From positions 1 through 33,060 of the forward strand of contig JBQTIY010000021.1 in NCBI GenBank assembly GCA_052387675.1: DNA of 33,060 bases. Direction: 5' to 3'. Shown here one piece after another: positions 23,320 to 30,601 of the stretch (position 1 is its first letter; every line of letters starts with the position of its first letter). The notes beneath the pieces are model-generated. The model was given only the letters and a program-made list of their open reading frames with translations, searched no databases and was not told the origin of the DNA. The DNA is from JBQTIY01 sp052387675 (GTDB taxonomy: Bacteria > Planctomycetota > B15-G4). A program made the position numbers and the translations under genes.

Positions 23320-26300
23320 TCAAGCGTCGGCCAGCGCGAGATCCGCGCGGCCGAGCCAATCGAAGGCCACCTTCACCTCGCCGCGGTGCCAGGCCACGAT
23401 CCCGCGCACCCAGGACTCCATGCCTGTGTAAGCCCGATTCCAGTCGTCATGGCTGCCGGCCGCCACGCGCACGGCCAAGGCCGCGAGCACGCGTTGCTCC
23501 AGTTGCAGGAAATCCTCGGTGCGTTCGGTCCAGACTGCGTCCATGGCCGCGCTCAAGCCACGCAGCACGCCGTCGAGGTCGCCGGTCAGAAGCGCCTGCA
23601 ACGCCTCCTGACGGCGCGCGATCCCCTCGACCACCGGACCCTGCAAGCCCAGCGGCTGGCCGGCGGCGGCGCCGAACAGGCTGTGGCGATCAGCGAGCGA
23701 AGCCACGCGCTCGAGGCGCGCAAAACCCTTGGCGACGGCCAGGCGATCTTCCTCGCTGCGGGCGAAGAAGGCGCCGAGGGCGCTGGGCTGAAGGCGCGGT
23801 GAATCGGACGTCTCGCCCGAAGGCACCGCGGGCGGCGCGAAGTGCGGCATTGCAGCCAGGAGTTTGGCCAAGCGTTCGGCGAGTTCGGTGTCGCGGCGCG
23901 GCTCGACGTTTTCGCCCAGCGGCTGCATCAGCGGCAGGCCCAGCACGTGGATGCGCCCGCGGCCAAAGGGCAGGCTCGCCTCCGTCGCGCCGAGGCGATT
24001 GCCCAGCGTGCCCAGCGTGATGGCCGTGACTTCCACGCCGGCCGCCGCCTCGTCCTCCACGCGCGCGGGCAAGCCGCTCACGAGCATGGCCACCGGCGAG
24101 AGGACTTCGTCGCCGCGCCCCAGCGCGCGCGCGCCGCTCGGTTCGCGCACCAATTGCAGCCGGCCCATGAAGTTGCCCGAGGCGCCCGAGATGCCGAGCG
24201 GCTGTGGCAACTGCGTGAGCGTCGTCACGGCGCGGCCCAAACCCAGGATGCGGGCCTGCTTCGACTCACCCGGGTGCGGCAACTGCACGAGCAGTCCGCC
24301 GCCGCGCCAGACGAAATCCCAAAGGCGCAGGCGCTGCTCGAAACCAAGGCCAGCCTCGCTGCTGAGCAAGGCGGGATCGGAGAGCAGCATGATGTCTGCG
24401 GTTTCAAGATCCTCCACGAGCGCCAGGCCAAGGCGTGCGAGCGCGGCGCGCGCGGCCGCATCGGCCGGCAGCGCGAAGGCGGCGCGCCCCTCGGCGCCAG
24501 CAACCCGCGGAGGCGCCAGCACCAGGACTTCGCGCTCGGTGGAAAGATCGAGCGTGGACCCGGAGGGATCGAGCAGACGTGCGCGCAGCCGCTGCACGGC
24601 CGGTTTCTCGGAGGCCGGAATAGTCACCGTGACACTCCGCACGCCACGCGGGAATGGCCCGTAGACCGTCGCCACGGTGCGCGCCACCTCGGCGCGGTCG
24701 GCGGCGTCGCTGCGAGCGGCCGCATTCAGCACTTCAAGAACCAGCCGCCCCTGCACTTCGGCGCCGTCGTTGACGATCGCGACGCGGCAGCGCGCCGATT
24801 CGCCGACCAGCACCGCAGGCCGCTCCGCCAGCACGGTGACTTGCAGCGGACGCAGTGCGCGCTGCAGCCGCGCGCGCACGGGCCGGCTTGCGCCCCAGGG
24901 CGAGAGCACGCCGGCGCTGCTCTCGGCATGCACTGCCTGCCATTGCGTGTAACAGAGCAGGTCGAGCGCGGGATTGCTGCGCAGCGCTTCGATGAGATCT
25001 TCGGCGGCGTCGGCCTGCTCCTCGGCCGCCACCGTCACCCAGTGAGAGTCGGCGCTCGGCGCATTGCGGTCCGTCGAGACGGGCTCCGTCGTCCAAGCCT
25101 CGCCGCTCTGCCGCGCGCGCCGCGCCACCGCCGCATAACTCTCGAAGAGCACGCGCTCGGCGCTCAGGCCCGGCTGCTCGCGAAAGCGCGTCACCGTGGG
25201 CACGGTTTCCAAGAGCGTGCCGTAGCCGAACTCCGAGACGAAGACCGGCAGCCGCGCGCCCTCGGGCAGATGCAGAGCCTCGCCGTCGCGCAGGCCGCCG
25301 AGCCCGGCCAGTCCGGCGACGTCGGTGGGCTCGTCGAGCGACGCCATGCCATCGCGTTCATGGAGCGGCAGCGGCCAGGGCGGATAACAGTGCCGGTCGA
25401 TCATCGGCAGCACGGCGCGGGGCGCCGGCGCCGCGCTCCCCTCGGCTGATGTCGCCACTGGGTTCGTCGGCAGTGCCGAGACGAGCGGTGCGAGATAGCG
25501 GCCGCCGCCGAAGAAGCCGCCGCTGTCTTCGAGCACGGGCCGCGTGGGGTCGAGCTCCGCGAGGTAGCGCGTCAGTTCCTCGGCGTGCTGATAGGCCTTG
25601 CCCGAGAGTTCGTTGAGCAGGCCCCACATGACGATGGAAGGATGGTGGTGGTCGCGCGCCACCATCCAGTCGAGTTCTGCGCGCAGGCGCGGCAGCAAGC
25701 CGGCATCCTCGTCCATCCAACCGAAGGCCGGTTCCTCCAGCACGAGCAGGCCGTGGCGATCAGCGGCTTCCAAAAGCGCAGGCGGCGCGGGGCGCACATG
25801 CGCGCGCACGAGATCGAAGCCGGTGGCCTTCATGTCCAGCACGGTGGCTTCCAGCTCCGCGGCAGAAGGCGGCATGCCGCCGCGGCCGGTGTCGTGCGGC
25901 TGATAAAGCACGCCTTTGAGCACGCGCCGCTGACCGTTGAGCAGAAAGCCGCGCTCGTCGAGCGAGACCGTGCGAAAGCCCACCGTGCGTTCCAGCACGA
26001 GTTGGCCGTCGATCTCAAGCAGGGCACGGTACAGCGCCGGCTCCTCGGGGCTCCAGCGGCGCGCACCCGGCACGGGCAAGGTCCAATCCAGGACGAGCAG
26101 CTGGCCTGCGCGCACCGCGAGCTCTTGTTCGCCGCGCGCCACTTCGACGCCTTCGTGCTCGAGCCGCAGCACGGCGCGTTCGCGGCTGGACCCGCCGGCC
26201 GCCGCGGGCGGCAGCAGCCGCGCGGCGAACTGCAGCCAGTCGTGCTCGGGGGGGGCCGCGCTCGCTTCTGCGACTCTCGCGACGACACGCACATTCTCGG

Positions 26301-26979
26301 TGCGCCAGCCGCGCTCCACGCGCAGCGACACGGGCCCGAGCAGGCCGCCAAAGTTCTCGTACCAACTCTCCTTGGAGTGTGGCGTGGCCTTGAGCGTGAG
26401 GCCGAAGGTCGGCACGGCACCCGGGTCGAGCACCATGACGGCCAGGCCGTGCTCGCGCCCAGGCCGCAGCCAGCCGGTGAGGTCCACGGCGAAGGCGTCG
26501 TAGCCGCCTTCATGTCGTCCCACTTCGTGCCCGTCCAAGAAAATGCGGCAGGCGTAGTTCACCTGGCCAAAGTGCAGAGCGACATACGCGTCGTCCAGGT
26601 CGAGCGGGGCGCGCAGCCGGCGCTCGTACCAGACGACTCCGTCGTAGCTCTGCGTGGCGGAATGCGCTTCGAGCGGTCCCGGCACAGCGATGGGCAGTGG
26701 GTCGGCGGGCGCGGTGGCGGGGCGCTCGCCCGCGCAGAGTGCCGCGGCCCAGTGGTCGGCCAAGCCCACCGCACCCGGATCCAGCCAGAGCGACCAGGTG
26801 CCCTCGAGCGAATGCGACGTGGTGGCCGGTTCAGGCACGCTCCAGCCGCCGCGCAAGATGCCGCAGCCGGGCAGCAACGCCAGGACCACCATCCCCAGAA
26901 CCACCATCCATGGCGTGACGCTGCGTATCCTGGCAGCCCAGCGCGCCGCTCGCGCCGCGCCGCCGGAGTCGTCCTGCAT
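23320..26979 (-). CDS. Secreted glycoside hydrolase family 2 lipoprotein
   Basis: The product is 1219 aa from ATG 26979. A hydrophobic N-terminus at about 23-37 ends in LLPGC with Cys39, a slightly unusual lipobox. GH2 modules follow in order: sugar-binding jelly-roll (about 50-220; VVWYERRLRAPLDLDDAYVA, HFGQVNYACRIFLDGHEVG), Ig-like domain (about 225-345) and TIM barrel from about 355 (GFRTVSLDERGFLLNGQRRV). The acid/base Glu457 is in HPSIVMWGLLNE and the nucleophile Glu583 is in VFVSEFGYG, so the active site looks complete. The C-terminal half (about 700-1219) holds Ig-like and glutamine-amidotransferase-like segments (ADIMLLSDPALL, FVWRGGGLLVQLPHPG) unusual for plain beta-galactosidases. 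Substrate (galactoside, glucuronide or mannoside) is undetermined. The start codon shares CATG with the divergent gene. Confidence 0.88.
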   Translation of the reverse strand: MQDDSGGAARAARWAARIRSVTPWMVVLGMVVLALLPGCGILRGGWSVPEPATTSHSLEGTWSLWLDPGAVGLADHWAAALCAGERPATAPADPLPIAVPGPLEAHSATQSYDGVVWYERRLRAPLDLDDAYVALHFGQVNYACRIFLDGHEVGRHEGGYDAFAVDLTGWLRPGREHGLAVMVLDPGAVPTFGLTLKATPHSKESWYENFGGLLGPVSLRVERGWRTENVRVVARVAEASAAPPEHDWLQFAARLLPPAAAGGSSRERAVLRLEHEGVEVARGEQELAVRAGQLLVLDWTLPVPGARRWSPEEPALYRALLEIDGQLVLERTVGFRTVSLDERGFLLNGQRRVLKGVLYQPHDTGRGGMPPSAAELEATVLDMKATGFDLVRAHVRPAPPALLEAADRHGLLVLEEPAFGWMDEDAGLLPRLRAELDWMVARDHHHPSIVMWGLLNELSGKAYQHAEELTRYLAELDPTRPVLEDSGGFFGGGRYLAPLVSALPTNPVATSAEGSAAPAPRAVLPMIDRHCYPPWPLPLHERDGMASLDEPTDVAGLAGLGGLRDGEALHLPEGARLPVFVSEFGYGTLLETVPTVTRFREQPGLSAERVLFESYAAVARRARQSGEAWTTEPVSTDRNAPSADSHWVTVAAEEQADAAEDLIEALRSNPALDLLCYTQWQAVHAESSAGVLSPWGASRPVRARLQRALRPLQVTVLAERPAVLVGESARCRVAIVNDGAEVQGRLVLEVLNAAARSDAADRAEVARTVATVYGPFPRGVRSVTVTIPASEKPAVQRLRARLLDPSGSTLDLSTEREVLVLAPPRVAGAEGRAAFALPADAAARAALARLGLALVEDLETADIMLLSDPALLSSEAGLGFEQRLRLWDFVWRGGGLLVQLPHPGESKQARILGLGRAVTTLTQLPQPLGISGASGNFMGRLQLVREPSGARALGRGDEVLSPVAMLVSGLPARVEDEAAAGVEVTAITLGTLGNRLGATEASLPFGRGRIHVLGLPLMQPLGENVEPRRDTELAERLAKLLAAMPHFAPPAVPSGETSDSPRLQPSALGAFFARSEEDRLAVAKGFARLERVASLADRHSLFGAAAGQPLGLQGPVVEGIARRQEALQALLTGDLDGVLRGLSAAMDAVWTERTEDFLQLEQRVLAALAVRVAAGSHDDWNRAYTGMESWVRGIVAWHRGEVKVAFDWLGRADLALADA

Positions 26980-29767
26980 GTTGCCGCTGCTCACACCTGC
27001 TCCGACTCGCCTCTGGATGCGCCGCCTCGCGGACTCACTTCGGCAGTGCCTGCGAGCGCGCAGCGCATCAAGATACCGATCCGGTGGAGTCGAACCGCGG
27101 CCGACAGCGGCCAGGTGGCAGCCAGTCGCTCGCCGCAGCCTCGCTTTCTTGCTTGCGATCTCGCTGGTCCCGGCTGCGTCAGGCGCCGCCCTCGCGCAAG
27201 TAGCGCCCGCAGCGGCGACGGCACCCGCGCCCGCGCCCGCAAGACAGGCGCCTGCCGTCCGCACGGCGCTCTGCTCCGCCGAAGTCAGCGAATCCGCCGG
27301 CCTCGCCCGCGTCGAAGCGTTGAGCTTCGGCGTGCCGCTGCCCTTCGGCGCGGTTCGTGATCCGGCCGCACTGCGGATCTGGCGGTCGGCGGATCAGGCG
27401 GCCTTGCCCGCGCAGGCCCGCGCGCTCTCGCGCTGGCCCGACGGCAGCCTGCGCTGGGCGTTGTTGGACACCCAGCTCGCGCTGGCTTCGCGGGAATCGG
27501 TGCGCCTCGCCGTAGGACTCGCCCCCGACCTGCCCGCCACGGCCTCGACCTGGCGCCTGGTCACGCCGCAGGGCCAACGCGTCACGCTCGACGCTGCCAC
27601 CGGCGTCACCACCGACGCCAACATCGCCGCCAAGATCGCTCCTCTTCTCTCCAAGTCCGGCGCCGCGCTCGAGGATGGCCTCACTCGCTGGCCGTTGCTG
27701 GACGGCGATTCGATGCTTGGCTTGAAGCCGCGGCTGGTCGACCGCTTCGGTCACGTGTACAGCGGTCGCTTCCTCCCCGAAAGCCTGCGCCTGCTGGAGG
27801 CGGGCCCGCTGCGCCTCTGCCTCGAAGTGCGTGGCGAACACCTCGCCGACGCTCCCGCTGCTTCAAGCCCTTCCGCCACCGGCGCTGACCGGCCCGAGAC
27901 CGGCAGCAACGCCCCCGCTCCGCTGGCGGTCGCCTTCCACACTTTCACTGCGCGCATCCATCTGCTGGCGGGCCAGCGCCAGGCGCGCGTCGAGTGGGCG
28001 CTCGAAAACACGCCGCTGCACAATCCCACCGGCCCGCTCGCCTTTCGTTCCTACGAACTCTTCCTCGATCCGGGCCCCGGGCCTCGGGAACTCGATGTGC
28101 CCGGCAGTCTGCGCCGCGAGGACGCGGCCGTGGCCCTGCGCCAGGACGGCGCCACGCCCGGCACGATGAGCTTTCGCATCGGCGACGAAGAGTTCCGGCC
28201 CGCGCGCGCCGACGACCTCTGGCTAGGACTCGTCGTGCCCGCAAGCTCCGGCGACGCGGCCAATGCGAGCGCGATTTCGGCGCCGCGCCGTTCGCTGCAC
28301 GTGCAGCTCTTCGACTCGGCGCACAATCATCCCAAGGCGCTGCTGCGCGGCCCCGCGGGCCCGCTGCGCATCGGCCTCCTGCCGCCGGGCGGCGGGCGCG
28401 AGTACTGGCTCGACGATGCCACGCGCAAAACCTTCCGCTTCACGCTGGTACAGGATCTCGGGCCGATCGGACGCCAGGCCATGTCCGCACTGCAGCGTCC
28501 CGCGCACGTCGCCATTGATCCGCGCGACGTGGCGGCGAGCGGCGCTTGGGGCGACGCCGGCCTCTTCTATGTGCCGGAGGCCGCACAACTCGGCAACGCG
28601 GTGTCTTTGCCCAAGGAACTGCCCACCGGCTGGGCCGACTGGGGCGAGTGGCACACCAAGAGCACGCGCGTCTCCGGCTCGCCGCGCAACCGACTCTCGG
28701 TCTGGCTCGAAGCGGTGCAGTCCGGCCGCAGCGACCTGTGGGAGCTGGCCCGGGCGCGCGCCTTCCACGCCATGGACCTGCGGCCGTATCACTTGCACGG
28801 CTTCCGCGCGGCGGATTTCCCCAAGGCCAATCTGAACGAAGGCCTGCCGCACGAGAACGAACCGCCCGAGAACCGCCTCGGCCGCACGGGCCTCGCGCAG
28901 CGCTTCCCCGAGTGGAAGTCCGGCCTGCCCGCCAAGGGGCACGGCTACAACGGCTTCGACCCGGAGCACATGACGCTCGACGACGTCTACGAGTGCTGGC
29001 TGCTCACTGGAAGCTGGGCCGCGCTCGACGCGCTGCGCAGTGCCGGCGAAGCCATGCTCACGTGGCGCTACGTGCTGCCCGAGGGGCGGCTGCACAGCGC
29101 GCGCGTCGTGGGCTGGACGCTGCGCGCGCTCGTGCAGGTGCATCGCGCCACCGGCGAGGCGCACTACTTGGAGACCGCGGCGCGCCTCGTCGAGCGCGCC
29201 GATCGCGAGCGCGGCCGCGGCGATGTGCCCTACCTCGTGCGCATGAAGCCCGACGCGCGGCACTTGGCTGATCGCGAGTACGAGTCACCCTGGATGGTGG
29301 CCGTCGCGGTACACGGGCTGTGCGCCTACTACGCGGCGACTGGCGGCAAAGCGAACGATGCGGCCGGCGCGGCGCACGCCGAAGCCTCCGCGCCCAGCGG
29401 TGACCCGCGCGTGCCGCCGATGCTGGCCGACCTGTCGCGCTTCCTCATGGCCGGCTGGCGCGGCAATGGCTTCGTCGCCGACCTGCCGGTGGAGGGTGCG
29501 CTCGACGGCGGCACGGCGCAGGAGCCGCTCGGCACTTCGCAGTGGGTGCCCGGAGCGCTGGCTGCGGCCGCCTTCGTGACCGGCGACCACCGCCCGGTGG
29601 ACCGAATCTATCCTTACTACCGGCAGCTCGCGGCGCGCTCCAAGAGCCCGGTGGCTTTCGGCAGCAGCGACTGGCACTGGTGGCAGCCCTACCTGCTCTC
29701 GCTGCAGCTTCGCTATGGCGATGCCGCCGTGCTAAGCCCCGGCCAGTTCACGCCGCCCGGGCACTGA
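26978..29767 (+). CDS. Secreted exo-rhamnogalacturonan-lyase-like (PcRGLX/YetA-like) protein
   Basis: The product is 929 aa from ATG 26978, supported by GGAG 9 nt upstream; ATG 27017 is the alternative. The hydrophobic signal at about 54-73 (SLAFLLAISLVPAASGAALA) is preceded by an unusually long basic N-region. The first domain shows the PcRGLX N-terminal pattern: VEALSFGVPLPFGAVRDPAA, then LSRWPDGSLRWALLDTQLAL. The C-terminal half (about 560-920) looks like an alpha/alpha barrel (GHGYNGFDPEHMTLDDVYEC, ARVVGWTLRALVQVHRATGE, SSDWHWWQPYLLSL). The PL26 member PcRGLX releases unsaturated galacturonosyl-rhamnose from pectin, and YetA-like relatives are poorly characterised. The family call rests on remembered motif patterns. 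Divergence from a GH2 lipoprotein supports plant- or algal-glycan breakdown. Confidence 0.68.
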   Translation: MLPLLTPAPTRLWMRRLADSLRQCLRARSASRYRSGGVEPRPTAARWQPVARRSLAFLLAISLVPAASGAALAQVAPAAATAPAPAPARQAPAVRTALCSAEVSESAGLARVEALSFGVPLPFGAVRDPAALRIWRSADQAALPAQARALSRWPDGSLRWALLDTQLALASRESVRLAVGLAPDLPATASTWRLVTPQGQRVTLDAATGVTTDANIAAKIAPLLSKSGAALEDGLTRWPLLDGDSMLGLKPRLVDRFGHVYSGRFLPESLRLLEAGPLRLCLEVRGEHLADAPAASSPSATGADRPETGSNAPAPLAVAFHTFTARIHLLAGQRQARVEWALENTPLHNPTGPLAFRSYELFLDPGPGPRELDVPGSLRREDAAVALRQDGATPGTMSFRIGDEEFRPARADDLWLGLVVPASSGDAANASAISAPRRSLHVQLFDSAHNHPKALLRGPAGPLRIGLLPPGGGREYWLDDATRKTFRFTLVQDLGPIGRQAMSALQRPAHVAIDPRDVAASGAWGDAGLFYVPEAAQLGNAVSLPKELPTGWADWGEWHTKSTRVSGSPRNRLSVWLEAVQSGRSDLWELARARAFHAMDLRPYHLHGFRAADFPKANLNEGLPHENEPPENRLGRTGLAQRFPEWKSGLPAKGHGYNGFDPEHMTLDDVYECWLLTGSWAALDALRSAGEAMLTWRYVLPEGRLHSARVVGWTLRALVQVHRATGEAHYLETAARLVERADRERGRGDVPYLVRMKPDARHLADREYESPWMVAVAVHGLCAYYAATGGKANDAAGAAHAEASAPSGDPRVPPMLADLSRFLMAGWRGNGFVADLPVEGALDGGTAQEPLGTSQWVPGALAAAAFVTGDHRPVDRIYPYYRQLAARSKSPVAFGSSDWHWWQPYLLSLQLRYGDAAVLSPGQFTPPGH

Positions 29768-29776
29768 GCCACGACG

Positions 29777-29795
29777 TGCGGGCCCACCGCCCGCA
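29777..29795 (+). terminator. Hairpin after the lyase-like gene
   Basis: TGCGGGC-CCACC-GCCCGCA is a perfect 7-bp stem with a 5-nt loop, 9 nt after the TGA. No T-tract follows; the next gene starts 34 nt downstream. Confidence 0.4.
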
Positions 29796-29817
29796 GCAAG
29801 GCCTGCGGCGCGTTTGC

Positions 29818-29823
29818 TAATCT
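29818..29823 (+). promoter_or_regulatory. Possible -10 element with leaderless-type spacing
   Basis: TAATCT ends 6 nt before ATG 29830 in an otherwise GC-rich gap. No Shine-Dalgarno is visible. TTTGCTAATCT stands out as the only AT-rich stretch there. Confidence 0.35.
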
Positions 29824-29829
29824 CGCGCC

Positions 29830-30597
29830 ATGCGCAAACTCTTCATCGGCTGCGGGGTCATCGTGCTGTTGGCGCTGGCCGGCTTCGGCTACGTGGCCTA
29901 CCGCGCCTATCCGCACGTCGTGAAGATGCAGGAGCAGTGGACGGCCGGCTTCGAGGCGCTCACAGCGCTGGAGTCGCGCTTCCCCTTCGAACAGGACGCG
30001 CAGACGCAACTCGACACGCGCCGCTTCGTGGCCATGCTCGACCTGCGCGTGGGCCTCACTGAGTACCTCGCCGGCATCGACCGGGCCGCCAGTGCGCTGC
30101 ACGAGCCTGACGCAGCGGGCGAAGAGCCGGGCATGTTCGAGATGTGGGGGCAGCTCGTGGACCTGATGAGCCCCTCGCTCAAGGAGTTTGCGACGCGCCT
30201 GGAAGCGGCCGAAATGAGCTGGTCGGAGTTCGCCTGGCACACGCGCGTGATGTGGTCCGCGCTCAAGTCCGTGGAGGGCGGCGCGGATGAGCCAGCCCTC
30301 GCGGCGTTGGCCGCCGACAGCTACACGCGCTTCAAAGAGAGCTACGAGCGCAGCGCTCGCGACCTCAAGGATCTCAAGACCCTCGATGTGCTCTTGGACG
30401 ATATCCCGCCCACGGTCAAGGCCGATGCGCGCGCGATGATGGCCGCCGATGTAGAGCGCATGCGCGCGGCCCTGCAGATCGTGGCCATCGACTACATCTA
30501 CATGGACCCCAAGTACCGCATCGAGGATCTGGCGGTGCGGCCCGGCTTCCCGGCGGTGGTGCCGACCGAGACCAACGGCGCTGATCCACCGAAGTAA
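29830..30597 (+). CDS. Membrane-anchored protein of unknown function, copA-linked
   Basis: The product is 255 aa. One N-terminal membrane helix at about 4-25 (LFIGCGVIVLLALAGFGYVA) is followed by a helical, acidic domain with no recognised family. Notable segments are EQWTAGFEALTALESRFPFE, EMSWSEFAWHTRVMWSALKS and RMRAALQIVAIDYIYMDPKY. The absence of cleavable-site residues suggests a type II anchor with the bulk outside the cytoplasm. There is no obvious metal-binding cluster, although Met, His and Trp are scattered through the helices. It ends only 4 nt before the copper ATPase start, so the two are probably co-transcribed. A role beside metal export would be a guess. Confidence 0.7.
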   Translation: MRKLFIGCGVIVLLALAGFGYVAYRAYPHVVKMQEQWTAGFEALTALESRFPFEQDAQTQLDTRRFVAMLDLRVGLTEYLAGIDRAASALHEPDAAGEEPGMFEMWGQLVDLMSPSLKEFATRLEAAEMSWSEFAWHTRVMWSALKSVEGGADEPALAALAADSYTRFKESYERSARDLKDLKTLDVLLDDIPPTVKADARAMMAADVERMRAALQIVAIDYIYMDPKYRIEDLAVRPGFPAVVPTETNGADPPK

Positions 30598-30601
30598 GCC
30601 C

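Noticed and set aside
26980..27264. Upstream extension of the GH2 frame
   Set aside because: The added residues are Ala/Arg-rich and would place the lipoprotein signal about 130 residues inside the protein.
23842..27360. Long plus-strand open frames (535 and 591 codons) opposite the GH2 gene
   Set aside because: The composition is Arg/His/Gln/Ala-rich and featureless; the minus strand carries intact GH2 catalytic motifs. Treated as shadows.
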